52,704 bases of DNA from Zygnema cylindricum (GCA_037447655.1 JBBHKE010003217.1:111544-164247), one strand, 5' to 3'; shown: positions 1-10,969, counted from the stretch's first letter. The notes: generated by a model from the sequence alone, not told the origin. Translations and numbers: made by a program.

Positions 1-1
1 T

Positions 2-310
2 GTAAAGGGAGTGACACCTTATGAGAGATGGATTGGAAGGAAACCAGATATCTCACACCTTAAAGTATTCGGTAGCCAAGTTTAGAGTCTTGACAGGATA
101 GAAAGAACTGGAAACTAGAAGCTAAAGGAAAACCTGGATACTTTGTGGGATATGATGAGGATGTTAAGGGATAAGGAGTCTATGACTTAGCAAAGAAAAA
201 TATCATTCTGGTCAAACACTTAGTTGTCACGGATGAAGGGAAGTCATTTGACCCCTTCAAATATACAAAGAAGATAAGAATCAGATTTGAGTCCGAAAGT
301 GAGGAGAACT
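2..310 (+). pseudogene. copia integrase, C-terminal part (element A)
   Basis: The second frame opens with the conserved integrase block TPYERWIGRKPDISHLKVFGS, which follows the catalytic core in Tnt1/Tork-type elements. The matching segment of element B reads TPYERWTGLKPHISHLKLFGS. Stops follow shortly, for example after the FGSQV block, and the frame is lost. The catalytic residues lie upstream of the window. Confidence 0.8.
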
Positions 311-342
311 AGGTCGTTCGTGAAAGGGACATAAGTGAAACC

Positions 343-1300
343 GTGATTGCAGATTCAGGGGAGATGCGAGATACAGGAGACTCACCGGAAATCTCACATA
401 CCCCTATCGACTTCGAGGAGATAGAAGACGTGGGACCAGAACCGGCTTCTATGGACAGGGAAGCCGATGAGACACTGAGGAGAAATCGAAGACTTCCATC
501 CTTTCCAGCTTCAGAGTTTGGGGTGGGAGAAGGAGCAGCAAAAGGATATAGGAAAAACAAGACGCTCATAAGGTAACTATGTTATCTCACCCAGATGAGC
601 GTGAGTCTTACTCGGAGGCAGTGAATAGTTCGGAGAAAGAAAGATGGAGTAGAGCCATAAATGATGAGATGGCCTCTATCATGGAAGCAAATACTTGGGA
701 ACTAGCGGATTGTCCTCCAGACAAAAAACCTATTGGGTGTAAATGGGTATTTAAATTAAAACTGAACCTAGATAATACCATCGAGAGATATTAGGCTCGA
801 TTGGTAGGGAAAGGGTTCACCCAAAAGGAGGGGATTAACTATGAGGAGACCTTTGCTCTTGTTGTTCGGTTCCCATCATTAAGGATTCTCCTCAGTCTGG
901 CAGCAGCGGAAGACATGGAAATACACTAGATGGACATTAAGATTGCTTTTCTTAATGGTGAGTTAGAGGAAGAAATTTTCATGCACCAACCCGAGGGGTT
1001 CGTGGAAGAAGGAGAAGAGAGCAAAGTCTACATGCTCATAAAGTCCTTATATGGACTGAAACAGGCTCCGCGACAATGGAATAAGAAACTAGATGAGTTT
1101 CTCACCGGTCAGGGATATATTCGTATCAGCTCTGACTATTCTATTTATATGTTTGAAGATGACAATGGTGTCATTTTTATTGCAATTTATGTGGATGATC
1201 TGCTTGTGTTGAGTAAATCTTTAGAAAAAATCAATAAGTTAAAGATAGATCTTAGAAACAGATTTGATATTAAGGATTAAGGGGAGGCAAGATATATTTT
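343..1300 (+). pseudogene. copia reverse transcriptase (element A)
   Basis: Pieces in order: an acidic linker (343-576), the WSRAINDEMASIMEANTWEL entry block (579-794), then the palm and thumb (930-1280) with the first catalytic aspartate in MDIKIAFLNGE and the intact YVDD box at 1188-1199. In copia elements this enzyme makes cDNA inside virus-like particles. In-frame TAG codons near 792 and 928 and a TAA near 1278 break the frame, so no full enzyme can be made. Catalytic residues are otherwise kept, unlike in elements C1, C2 and G. Confidence 0.9.
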
Positions 1301-2190
1301 GGGGATTCAAATGGAGAGAGATAGGGGGAAGAAGATTGTCAGACTTACTCAGAAAGAAACAATAGGTAATATGCTTGAGTAATTCCAGATGGAAAATGCT
1401 AACAGTTGTACCACTCCCATGGACTTGAAAAAAGTAAGTGATGGGAGTGTACAAAGAGGAGTGATAATCTTAGATGATCAGATACGTCCAGAGGAGAGAG
1501 AGTTTATGAATTCTATCCCTTATAGACAGGTCGTAGGAAGTTTAATCTATTTTATGAATTGTACCCGGCCGGACATAGCGGCAGCAGTTGGAGTACTCAG
1601 TAGGAGTCTTAATGATCCTAGGAAGAGGGATTGGGAGGCAGCCAAGAGAGTCATGAGATATCTGGTAGGAACCAGAGAGTTATGGTTGCATTTGGGAGGG
1701 GAGCACACTGACATCACTACTTGGAGTGATGCCAGTTATGGGGACGCACCTATGAGAAGATGCACTTCTGGTTATGTGTTGTATGTTGGGGAAGGGGCTT
1801 GCTGTTGGAGCAGTAAGCAACAAAAGGTGGTTGCTCAATCTACTATGGAGGCTGAGTACATGGCCTCTTGTTGTGCTGTGAAAGAGTTGATGTGGGTCAA
1901 ATCTTTTATGCAAGAACTGGGGTATATCAAGGAGGGAGTGCATGAAGTGTTTTGTGATAATCAAGCTGCCATTGCAATTGCAGCCAATCCAAAACATCAT
2001 TTTAAGGCTAAACATATGGACATAAGATTAAGTTTTGTAAGAGAAAAAGTTGAGAATATAATCATGAATCTTGTATATAGATCTGATGAGGAAATGGTAG
2101 CTGATATGATAACAAACCTGGTGCCTTCTCCCAAGTTAAAATATTGCAGAGAAAAGTGTGGATTAAAACTGAAATTTATATTGGACTTCA
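1301..2190 (+). pseudogene. copia RNase H (element A)
   Basis: After a stop near 1380 a long open frame starts at 1389. It carries the connection segment (YRQVVGSLIYFMNCTRPDIA), then RNase H motifs: TTWSDASYGDA (first acidic residue), STMEAEYMA (glutamate), VFCDNQAAIAIA (aspartate) and the KHMDIR-FVREKV end block. The frame runs past the domain into the 3' LTR as far as 2336; that extension is read-through. RNase H removes the RNA strand after first-strand synthesis. Confidence 0.9.
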
Positions 2191-2202
2191 AAATAAGGGG
2201 AG

Positions 2203-3214
2203 TGTTGAAAACTATTAGTTTTATATGGTATTTTCTAGGTCTAAATTTAGTACAAATAGAAGAAAGAAAAAGGCGGGGAGCTTGCCTCCACCTCCTCTCT
2301 CTACCCACCATACTTGTCGTAGTCACTAAGGGATAAACAGGGTGGCAAAGCCACGGCTGTCCAAGCTTAAGCAGGCAGGGCTAAAGAGTGACCTATGTCA
2401 CTCTCAACAAAAGGTGGATTTCGGCAAGACTCGAACCTCCAACCGGCAGAGCGCGGCGTAGCCGTTAGCTCTAGCCAGTCTGTCGTAGAGGTCCGTTAGG
2501 ATACATTAGGTTTGATATATATTTAAACAGTGTTACGACCATAAATTTGATTAACGGAATGACAAACGAAGAAACATAGAACTTAGTATTATATAGTGCG
2601 AACATTATCTCCCACGAAAACAAATGAATCGGACATTTGTTTCGACGGCGGACATTTGATGTCGGATTTAATCCGACGGCGTATATCACTGCCGAGATCG
2701 CGGAATGGTCACTTTGGCGTTTATGGACATGGCATGACGTGGTGCCACGCGGAGGGATGACATTTAGTAGCAGGAATTCCGGCGAACATAAAGACAAGTT
2801 AAAAATGGACACGCGTCCACTTAATGGCGTTCCGTACATAGGCCGTACAGAAAGTACATCGACCATAGTACTTTTATGTACCCTACAGTGATCTGATTGG
2901 TTCGTTCTTCAATACATAGGTGTTGTGAGAGGGATTTAGGACTTAGAGAATTTGGTAGATAGGTACCTCTTTCCCTTTGAGAGTTTGTATAAACTTGGCA
3001 TTTTTGCTGACTTATAACTTATTGGTTCGTTGATCGTTTTCAGTGATTCTTTTTGCTACGGACTCAGGAGAGTCTAGGCTACACAGGGGTCAGTCAAACT
3101 GTCAGTTTGCTTTCTTGGGCAGCAGTGGTTGTGGCTTGAAGTGGGTTAGTTAAATACTATCTAGAGGCTTTTTGTATTCTGTAGTCCAATGGAGGACAAG
3201 GAATTGGAGTTTCA
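2203..3214 (+). repeat. 3' LTR of element A
   Basis: It starts TGTTGAAAAC just after a polypurine tract (AAAATAAGGGGAG, ending 2202) and ends GGAGTTTCA at 3214, matching the LTR ends of E, B and the fragment at 3815. It contains an antisense tRNA-like module (2415-2480) and a decayed copy of the hairpin module near 3060-3120. Start and end are inferred from the PPT and from homology with E, whose end is fixed by a target duplication. Confidence 0.85.
2415..2480 (-). repeat. tRNA-like module inside LTR (antisense to LTR)
   Basis: On the minus strand an A-box-like stretch TGGCTAGAGCTAACGGC (2461-2477) is followed by a B-box-like AGGTTCGAGTC (2428-2438), at tRNA-like spacing. No full cloverleaf or clear anticodon arm is present, so it is not called a tRNA gene. 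Elements E and F carry comparable modules at the same LTR position and orientation. Confidence 0.6.
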
Positions 3215-3814
3215 TAGATTCACGGTCTCTCGTAGATTCAATTTTGCGATGACTAGGTACAGTTGTTCTTAGGTGTGAAAGGTTTGTCGTTAGTTGGTTT
3301 TTTTGTGTACGTATGGTAGTACTTAAGTACTACGCAGTTTCGTGTTGATTCGTTTTGGTTTGGTAGGCGCTTCGTGCGCACTTTACATTTCGTCTTAATT
3401 TATAGTTTGAAGTAGTGACGTGATGTCTAGTGTACTATATATTGCAGATTAGTGGGAGGGAAAAATATACACTTATTATAGGAGAAAATGTCCATGGAAT
3501 ATATTGGCTTTTGTGGACAGTTCTCTCTCATGTGATTTTACATGGATTATTCCGTTGTTATCTTGCACCTTGATTTATTGAAAGATCCTATCACATTCCT
3601 CCTCCTTGGAATTCTCTGCGGTTTGCGACCTGTTCCCCTTCTCAGTCTCATCCCTTTTCAAACATAATCGTCTCCTTTACTCATCATATCAATCTCAATC
3701 TCACCAATAATGTATCTTCTTCCAAAACTAAAACATGAATCTAATTTCTCCTCTTCTATTCTTCTTTTTTCCTCTTCCTCGATTTTCTTTTTCCGTCAAC
3801 TTTGACCCTCCATA
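3215..3814. other. no gene seen; AT-rich spacer between LTR sequences
   Basis: No coding sequence or clear repeat boundary is visible between the end of LTR A and the next LTR fragment. Parts look like worn LTR leader sequence, but I could not place a boundary. Confidence 0.5.
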
Positions 3815-4017
3815 ACTTACTGCTCAAAGGAGCAAATTCAGAGATTCTTTTTGCTATCGACTCAGGGGAGTCTTGTCTTCACAGGGGTGAAGGTGGTCAG
3901 AGTTTTTGTCTGCTAGGGTGGCAGTTATTTCTGCTTAAACACAAAGGGGTCAGGATTATCCTAGAGGCTTCTTGGAAGCTGTCCACTTTGAGGACTTATG
4001 GAGGTCTCAGAGTTTCA
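3815..4017 (+). repeat. LTR 3'-end fragment, B-type
   Basis: This matches the last 200 bp of the element B LTR: ACTGCTCAAAGGAGCAAATTC, the triple-hairpin module at 3859-3924, the AAACACAAAGGGGTCAGG block and the terminus CAGAGTTTCA at 4017. The upstream LTR half and any internal region are absent, so it is a truncated solo piece. Confidence 0.8.
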
Positions 4018-4566
4018 ACTTCACGTCACCAATACATAAATATCAAATAAAATTTGTATTCATCCAAATTGCGAACAACAATTGAAAATGCCAAATTGAA
4101 TGACGCTTCTTCCAAACTCTTCGGTGATTTAGATAATCGCCACAACGATCACCTCGATTTACCTAACGTACAAAAGTACGGAATAGAATTCCATCAAAAA
4201 GGTCTTCAGAACATCAAGTTTCATCTTTTTCGCCCCTCAACTCATAACAACACATTTAATTTTTTCTTTAAAAAACAACAACACTTCTATACACCTCAGG
4301 TAATAAATCACATTGGCACATTTCAATTATTTTTTTCTTCTCTTTGGTCGTCTTTAACCTCTCGACTACTTCAGATTCTTCTTTGACTTCTTGATCATCT
4401 TTTTATTCGGTTTCAAAAATAGAATCACCTCCATTCGGATCGGCATCCGGTTCATTGTTAAAAGGATATGTGTCTTTCCTTCCTCCCATTGCTTCTACTC
4501 CCTCACTAACATTTACACTCAAACAGGAGCATCTTACTCTCAAACTAAAAACTGAAGCACTAACCT
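4018..4566 (-). other. possible 5' leader and start of gag of an LTR element (remnant)
   Basis: Read on the minus strand, this follows the PBS-like site at 4567-4580. A short frame beginning MGGRKDTYPFNNEPDADPN opens near 4483 and soon stops. The position behind a PBS suggests a leader and gag start, but no recognisable gag domain was found. Low certainty. Confidence 0.35.
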
Positions 4567-4580
4567 GCTCCAATACCAAT
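4567..4580 (-). promoter_or_regulatory. primer binding site-like sequence
   Basis: The minus strand reads ATTGGTATTGGAGC directly after the LTR end TTTAACA. This resembles the TGGTATCAGAGC site used by many plant copia elements, complementary to initiator tRNA-Met, with a few changes. Confidence 0.55.
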
Positions 4581-5292
4581 TGTTAAAGATCGATAAAATG
4601 CTCACAAAGATGCTCACACATGATAAATCAAATGTCACATTGGAAGCTTAAATAAACTTATTCCACATAAAACACTCACGGCTCATAATAAAACATGTCG
4701 GCCAAATATCAATATATTAAGCCGAAGCTTTCTCAATAACAACCTCTCTCCATCTCTACTCCTTGGTCACTCTGACATGTATCTTAAGTCTTACTCTTCA
4801 TCTTTCCTTAGTTCTTTAGTCTATACACTTTAATGTATCCCTCTTAGACACATGATGCATCTCACCCGACTGGATAATAAACTGATGGAAAACACTCACT
4901 AATATACCTTCTTAACATAGACAACTCACGACCACTAACTCCACTAACTAAAAACAGACGAGGGCGCCAAAGTCCACATGCGCACGTGCGCCTAATTAAA
5001 ACATTCAAGCGCCGAAACAAAGTGACACACACTAAAACGAACTAGACACGTACAACGCACTAAATAACATCGTCACCGTTCAAGAGGAAACCAAACTGAA
5101 CCATCATACATATATAATTTATGTACAGGTTGGTGCTGAATCGCCGTACATTGAACGAACCAAAGGTACTCCAATGCAAATCGCGAAACCATTCTCAAAA
5201 TCGAATCGCGCCACGCGAACCAAAACGTCAACAAATCCGCGGACGACCGATTCTCCACATCTCATCAGCCGATTCTTCTAATGATCGTAACA
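4581..5292 (-). repeat. LTR I
   Basis: On the minus strand it starts TGTTACGATC at 5292 and ends GATCTTTAACA at 4581 (712 bp). A polypurine tract precedes it (minus strand AATAAGAGGGGGG, 5293-5306) and a PBS-like site follows at 4567-4580. Both ends resemble LTR H (24254-25349), which starts TGTTACG and ends AAGATCCAACA. Having both a PPT and a PBS next to one LTR is unusual (see findings). Confidence 0.65.
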
Positions 5293-5333
5293 ACCCCCCT
5301 CTTATTGGGAGAAGAGGTGGAATGGCACGACAT

Positions 5334-5742
5334 TGCAACTTTGAGACCTCCGTAGATCCTCAGAATGGACAGCTTATAAGAAGCCTCTAGGATAACCCTG
5401 ACCCCTTTGTGTTTTAGCAAGAATAAATGCCACCCTGGCTGACAAAAACTCAGACCACCTTCACCCTTGTGAAGGCAAGACTCCCCTGGGTCGATAGCAA
5501 AAAAAATCTCTGAATTTGCTCCCTTAAGCAGTAAATAAACTAACTATCTCTAAATCAACTAATATATTTCCCATAAACCTGTGGATAGCCTTGGTAGCCA
5601 TGGCTCTAGCTTCCTCTCCAACTTCTTAGTGACTGCAACAAGTGTGGGAGTTGGAGAGAGAAGTTAGAGGCAAACTACCTGGGCTTCTTTGTGAATTTTA
5701 TTTTAGACCTAGAAAATACTAAAAAAATCCTCAATTTGTACA
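5334..5742 (-). repeat. 3' LTR of element B
   Basis: It starts TGTACAAATTG (minus strand, from 5742) right after the polypurine tract AAAATAAAGGGAG (5743-5755) and ends AAAGTTGCA at 5334. It holds the triple-hairpin module at 5429-5492. It lacks the roughly 600-bp tRNA-like and promoter-like middle found in the A and E LTRs. Confidence 0.88.
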
Positions 5743-5766
5743 CTCCCTTTATTTTCTAGTCAAACT

Positions 5767-6440
5767 TTAATTTAAGACCACACTCTCCCTGCAGAAAATT
5801 AGTTTAGGGGAAGGCATAGGTTTGGTCATCATATCTGCTACCATCTCGCTATCTGGTCGGTAATCTAAACTGATTATTTTGTTTTCTACTTTCTCTCTAA
5901 CAAATCTAAGTTTAATGTCCATGTGTTTGGCTTTAAATTGATGTTTAGGATTGGCACAAATAGCGATTGCTGCCTGATTATCACAAAAAAAATTATGCAC
6001 ACCACTCTTAAAGTAACGAAGCTCACAAAGAAAAGACTTGACCCACATCAATTCTTTTATAGCAGAGCAAAAGGCCATATACTTAGCCTCCATGGTGGAC
6101 TGAGCAATAACCTTTTGCTGTTTGCTACTTCAACAGCAAGCCCCATCACCCACATATAATACAAATCCAGAAGTACATCTCCTCATCAGAGCATCACCAT
6201 AACTGGCATCACTCCAAGTAGTGATGTCAGTATTCTCCCCACCCAAATGCAACCATAGATCCCTATTTCCTATCAAATATCTAATTACTCTCTTAGCTGC
6301 CTCCCAATCTTTCTTAGTGGGAGCATTAAAAATTCTACTCAACACTCCTACAGCTGCAGCTAAATCAGACCGGGTACAATCCATAAAATAGATTAGACTT
6401 CCCACTTCTTGCCTGTAAGGAATAGTCTTCATGAACTTTT
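5767..6440 (-). pseudogene. copia RNase H (element B)
   Basis: Two open pieces in one frame (6432-6130 and 6093-5767) carry IPYRQEVGSLIYFMDCTRSD, TTWSDASYGDA, STMEAKYMA, FFCDNQAAIAI and KHMDIKLRFVREKV. A TGA stands where element A has a tryptophan codon (GACCW-SSKQQK), so a single G-to-A change splits the domain. The remaining key acidic residues are visible. Confidence 0.9.
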
Positions 6441-6444
6441 GTTC

Positions 6445-7539
6445 TTCAAGAGATAATTCCTCGTCTAAGACTATGACTCTTTGCTCACTCCCCTCACTTC
6501 CCTTCTTTCTTCAACTCCATTGGAGTTGTACAACTATTAGCTTTATCTATTTGAAATTTTTCAAGCATGTTCCCTATTGCTTCCTTTTGAGTCAATCTTA
6601 TAATTTTCCTTTTTCGGTCTCTCTCTAGTTAAATTCCCAAAATATATTTTGCTTCCCCCATATCCTTCATTTCAAATCTCCCCTTAAGATCGGTTTTCAG
6701 TTTATTAATTTTTTCCATTGATTTACTTAAAATAAACAAATCATCAACATAAATTGCAATAAATGTAACACCTTCCTCATCTTCAAAAACATAGATTGAG
6801 TGATCTAGCTGATCCAGATATATCCTAGACCGGTATGAAACTCATCAAGCTTCTTATTCCACTGTCGAGGGGCATGTTTCAAATCATAAAGAGATTTAAT
6901 CAGCCGGCATACCTTACTCTCATCTCCTTCCTCCACAAATCCTTCGGGTTGTCGCATGAAGATCTCCACTTCCGATTCTCCATGCAAAAAGGTTGTCTTG
7001 ATGTCCATCTAGTGCACCTACATGTCTTGCGTTGCTGCCAGACTGAGAAGTATGGGGACGCAGAGAAATCTGACGACCAGGGCAAAGGTTTCCTCGTAGT
7101 TGACTCCTTCTTTCTGTGTAAATCCTTTTGCCACTAATCGGGCCTTGTAGCGCTTGATTGTGTTATCTGGGTTCGGTTTTAATTTGAAAACCCACTTACA
7201 ACCGATTCGTTTTCGGTTTGGTGGACAATCCACCAGCTCCCAAGTATCGGCTGCCAAAATTGAGGCCATCTCCTCATTGATGGTTGTCTTCCACCGGTTT
7301 CTTTCTGGACAAGTCATCGCCTCTCCATAAGTTTGAGGTTCATCTTGATGAGATAGTTTTGTTACCTTTTTATTAACCTGTTTTTCTTGCAATCTTTTGC
7401 TACTTCTCCTTCCCCCCTCAAAATCTGTGGCCGGAATAGATGGTTCTCCTGGGTTCTTTCGAACGATCTCGACTTCTCCCTTGTCCTTTGATTCCGAATC
7501 AATTTCCACCACGTCTTCCGCTTCGGGTAGAGTAGTCAT
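6445..7539 (-). pseudogene. copia reverse transcriptase (element B)
   Basis: The frame from 7539 to 7018 holds an acidic linker and the entry block (TTINEEMASILAADTWELVD, then CKWVFKLKPNPDNTIKRYKA). A frameshift near 7015 leads to MDIKTTFLHGE and QPEGFVEEGDESK (7008-6805), then the intact YVDD box at 6740-6751. Several later stops interrupt the thumb. Same family as element A; broken but with catalytic residues kept. Confidence 0.9.
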
Positions 7540-7569
7540 TGGAGTTTCCGCAGCCGAGTCCTTTTCGGT

Positions 7570-8517
7570 TTAATTTGTACGTGCAAGAATGTCATCTTCT
7601 CTAAAACTTGGATAGTTATGAAGCTCAAAGTCATCGGAATTTTCTAACTCAAATTTGATTTTTACTGACTTTGTATACTTGAAGGAATCCACAAACTTTC
7701 CTACATCCATATCTACTAGATGTTTTGCTAAGATTATATCTTCCCTTTTTAGATCATAAACTCTATATCTTTTAACATCCTTATCATGTCTTAATAAGTA
7801 TCCTGGTTTTCCTCTAGGATCTAGCTTCCAATTAGACAGATATGTATCTAGACTGAATACTTGACTGCCGAAAAGCTTCAAGTGAGATATGTGTGGTTTC
7901 AGGCCAGTCCATCTCTCATAAGGTGTTTGACCTTTAATAGCTGAAGTAAGAACTCTATTTTTACGATAATTAGCATAGTTCATTGATTCTGCCCAAAACC
8001 TTTTTCCTATCTTCTTAATCTGACAACATACTTTTAGCACTATCACTTACTGTCCTATTTAATCTTTCAACTACCTATTTTTTTCCGGGTTTTCTGGAAC
8101 TGTCTTTTGGTGTTGGACTCCATTTTCCATCAAAAAATCCTCAAACTGGTTAGAAGTATTTTACCCACTATTGTCACTCGTTACTCTCTTGATTGGAGTT
8201 TTATGGAGTTTTTCGCTCTATGCTTTATATTGTCTAAAACAATCCTGAGCTTCTGACTTGTTTTTCAAAAAATACACCGTGGAATACTGAGACCAATCAT
8301 TGGTGATAGTCATCATAAATCTCTTCCCTTCGGGTAATGGCACTCTGAGTAACCCCCAAATATTTGTGTGTACTAAATCTAGATTTTTTTCTCCCTTATA
8401 GGTGGTTGTTTTGGTAAAGGGTAATCTGTGTGCTTTACCTTGAGCACATCCACTACAATCACTTAGATTCTCACACTCACCGAACTGAATCCCTTCCACC
8501 ACTCCGATCTTTTTCAT
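7570..8517 (-). pseudogene. copia integrase (element B)
   Basis: The N-terminal part (8517-8218) includes a zinc-finger CxxC (SDCSGCAQGK) and the start of the DDE core (LDLVHTNIWGLLRVP, then TITNDWSQYSTVYFLKNKSE). After stops around 8060-8220 the C-terminal part resumes (8046-7570) with NYANYRKNRVLTSAIKGQTP and YERWTGLKPHISHLKLFGS. Integrase inserts the cDNA into the genome. At least one frameshift and several stops lie in between. Confidence 0.88.
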
Positions 8518-8526
8518 CTCTTTTAA

Positions 8527-8982
8527 CTAATCTAGATTCACATGCTCGAGCCTTTTATGCCACATCATTATATCATGAACACCGGCATAATTAAGTTTCT
8601 TCTTTTCATTGTTTAAAATCAGCCTAAACATCCCTTGGCTACCTTTTTCAGCAGTGAAATAGACTTCCTCCTCCAAACTAGTAGTAAAGACCCCTTTCCT
8701 AGTGCTAGTATCAAATTCCTTATCATCTAATACAGATGTAGAGATGAGGTTTTTGTTCAACTCCGGAATAAACAATACATCAGAGAATGTAACTATGGAT
8801 GTCTTTCGTTCTACTAACACATTCAGATCTACCAAACCTACAAGAGTAGTAGTGACTATCATCCCATCCCCATACTCTTTTTCTACGGTGGGAATCTTTC
8901 TTATCTTAGTGAACAGTTGTTTATCCTTACACATGTGCATGGAGGCAGCTGAATCTACAATCAAGCCTGTTTCACCTTTCAA
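8527..8982 (-). pseudogene. copia aspartic protease and GAG-pre-integrase segment (element B)
   Basis: The frame carries the protease active site as VDSAAS (the family norm is DSGA/DSGS), then FSDVLFIPELNKNLISTSVL, typical of copia proteases. The pre-integrase histidine pair follows in MMWHKRLEHVN. A stop just after HVNLD separates it from the integrase. The glycine in the active-site triplet is replaced by alanine. Confidence 0.85.
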
Positions 8983-9169
8983 TCCACTGAAAGCACATTT
9001 ATGCTTTCATGGGATTTTTACCTCGTTTGTCGCTTCCAACTCCTCATCCAATACGAGCTCATCGTCCTCGTCTTCGGATTCCACTTGATGTACCTGTGTT
9101 ACAAGGGCCTTTTTCTTTCCTCTCGACGTTCAACCGATTTGCCCCTCCTTTAACCGAAGCTTGGTTAGC

Positions 9170-10047
9170 TTAGTGAACCCCACCATATAGTGCCCTGGTT
9201 TCTTACAGAAATGACATAAACCCTTGGGAGCCCTTTGTCCGAACTCGTCTGTCTAATTTTTCTGCTTTTTCTGCTCCCCCCTCCGTAATTTCTGACAGGT
9301 CTCCGAGAATCGTGTTTCCTCTAATCGGTCCTAGCTGCCAAGGCCTGCCCACTCTTTCTTCCCATTCGGATCTTAATCGTATTCTCTCGAACGAGAATCA
9401 TTGCTACCACTGAGTTCCATATCCACCTTCAGTCTGGCAAGTCCTGCATACCGTTGACTATGTTCTCGAACTCATTGGGTAACTTCATCAGTAAATAATT
9501 ATCCTTTTCCTTTTCACTAAATTCTTTTCCAACACTCTCTAGCTCCATGAAGAGTGTAGCAAGATCATTGCAAAAATCCAACATCTTCCCCCCTTTGTAT
9601 ACATGCTCCTTAATTTTTTGATCACCTAATTGATGTTGCTGAATCCTACCACTTCGGTACATCTCTATGAGAGCCATCCAAGGATTGGTTGCCTTTTCTA
9701 TCTACAAATAAGGACATGGAAGCCCTTGAGTAAGATGGCGGAGGATGAAGTGATTTTCCGCCATATTGTTGAAGTCCGAGGTATCACTATCATTCTCCTC
9801 GTTCCTCGGAATAGGCGACATGAATGCCGAACCAGTTGCTATTGGTGTGGTCGTCTCCTTCTCCTTTCCTTTGTCCACCACCTCCCCTTCCTTTGTCTCC
9901 TCCGTTGAAGATGGATCTGCTTTCTTGGTGAATCCGCTTCCTCCAAACCCTGGAGGGATTCCAAGACATGATAGACGCCCCACTCGTCCACTCACTATCC
10001 CCGAAAACCTTTTCTTGCATAGAGCTAATGTCATCATACTTTCCTAG
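9170..10047 (-). pseudogene. copia gag (element B)
   Basis: The N-terminal half (10037-9702) is acidic and low in complexity. After stops the central gag core resumes (9677-9429) with MALIEMYRSGRIQQHQLGDQ and NLLMKLP-like LLMKLPNEFENIV. Near 9185-9235 a degenerate CCHC knuckle reads CHFCKKPGHYMVG, with the last cysteine lost. Gag forms the particle and binds the RNA. Several stops and frameshifts. Confidence 0.82.
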
Positions 10048-10101
10048 TATATGAAGCTAGTTCCATTAAAGATGGGTACCCTAGAGGGTGGGCCCATAAC
10101 C

Positions 10102-10372
10102 TGCAACTCTGACACCTCCATAGATCCTCGGAATAGACAGCTTGTAAGAAGCCTTTAGGATAACCCTGACCCGTTTGTGTTTCAGCAAGAATAAATGCCA
10201 CCCTGGCTAACAAAAACTCTCACCACCTTCACCCTTGTAAAGGTAAGACTCCCCTGAGTCGATAGCAAAAAGAATCTCTGAATTTTCTCCCCTAAGCAGT
10301 AAATAAACTACCTATCCGTAAATCAACTAATCTATTTCCCCTAAAACCTCTAGATAGCCTAGGTAGCCATGG
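10102..10372 (-). repeat. 5' LTR of element B, distal part
   Basis: This is the last 271 bp of the 5' LTR on the minus strand, ending GTTGCA at 10102 and followed by GGTTATGGGCCCA, the likely start of the leader. It includes the triple-hairpin module at 10197-10260. Insertion of E at CATGG cuts it off from its first 139 bp (12150-12288). Confidence 0.88.
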
Positions 10373-10699
10373 TGTTGATATTTGTGTATTTTCTAGGTCT
10401 ATAATAGCATAGAAAAAGACATAGGCAGCCTCTAACTCCCCTCTCCAAGCCCCCACACTTGTTGTAGTCACTGAAGGCTAGAAAGGGAGCTAAAGCCATG
10501 GCTGCCAAAGCTCTTTAGAGAAGACTGTTGTTCATAGCCCTTTTCAGCCATGAATGTACCCTCGGAAGCACCACAGACTACCCCAAAACAGCCTCCTTTG
10601 ATTCCACTCAGAATTCTACAGAATAACCAAACCAAGCTGAAACTACTCAAGTACCTGACATCCGTCAAGACACCCGTAGACATTGGTTTTATCCGTTAA
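10373..10699 (+). repeat. 5' LTR remnant of element E
   Basis: The first 150 bp match the start of the 3' LTR closely. A block of about 125 bp (roughly 10522-10650) then replaces the 60 bp found at that place in the 3' LTR. Homology returns for the tRNA-like half (TACCTGACATCCGTCAAG to TTATCCGTTAA). The rest of the LTR is missing. Confidence 0.75.
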
Positions 10700-10969
10700 A
10701 AGAGGGAAATCAGTTTGTGTGTGGATGGAAAACTGATGAGGTGGATAAAATCTTTGATCGGAGTTATGAAAATTGGGATGCTTAATAAAATGTGTGATCA
10801 ACAAGATGGAATGTTTATTTCAGCTCATCTAATGGACCTTTTAAAATATGATGGTATTGTCTTAAAGGGTTATAAAAAGAAAAGGAAAAGAAAAAGGAAA
10901 AAGGGGAGTGGGTATTTTGGTTTTTATGTGTGGGAGTTGAAAGGAACATAAACTAGAAAATAAGGGGAG

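Larger units (their letters stand above)
1..3214 (+). mobile_element. Ty1/copia element A, 3' part
   Basis: Integrase end, reverse transcriptase, RNase H, polypurine tract and 3' LTR follow in copia order on the plus strand. The 5' LTR, gag and protease lie outside the window. The proteins are close to those of element B on the other strand (shared MDIK-FL-GE, QPEGFVEEG and SDASYGDA blocks), so A and B are one family although their LTR lengths differ (1012 versus 409 bp). Several in-frame stops make it inactive. Confidence 0.9.

Noticed and set aside
10105-10120. GGTGTCAGAGTTGC as the primer binding site of B
   Set aside because: The CATGG duplication of E shows that the equivalent bases lie within the LTR end, so the similarity to TGGTATCAGAGC is not the priming site as placed.
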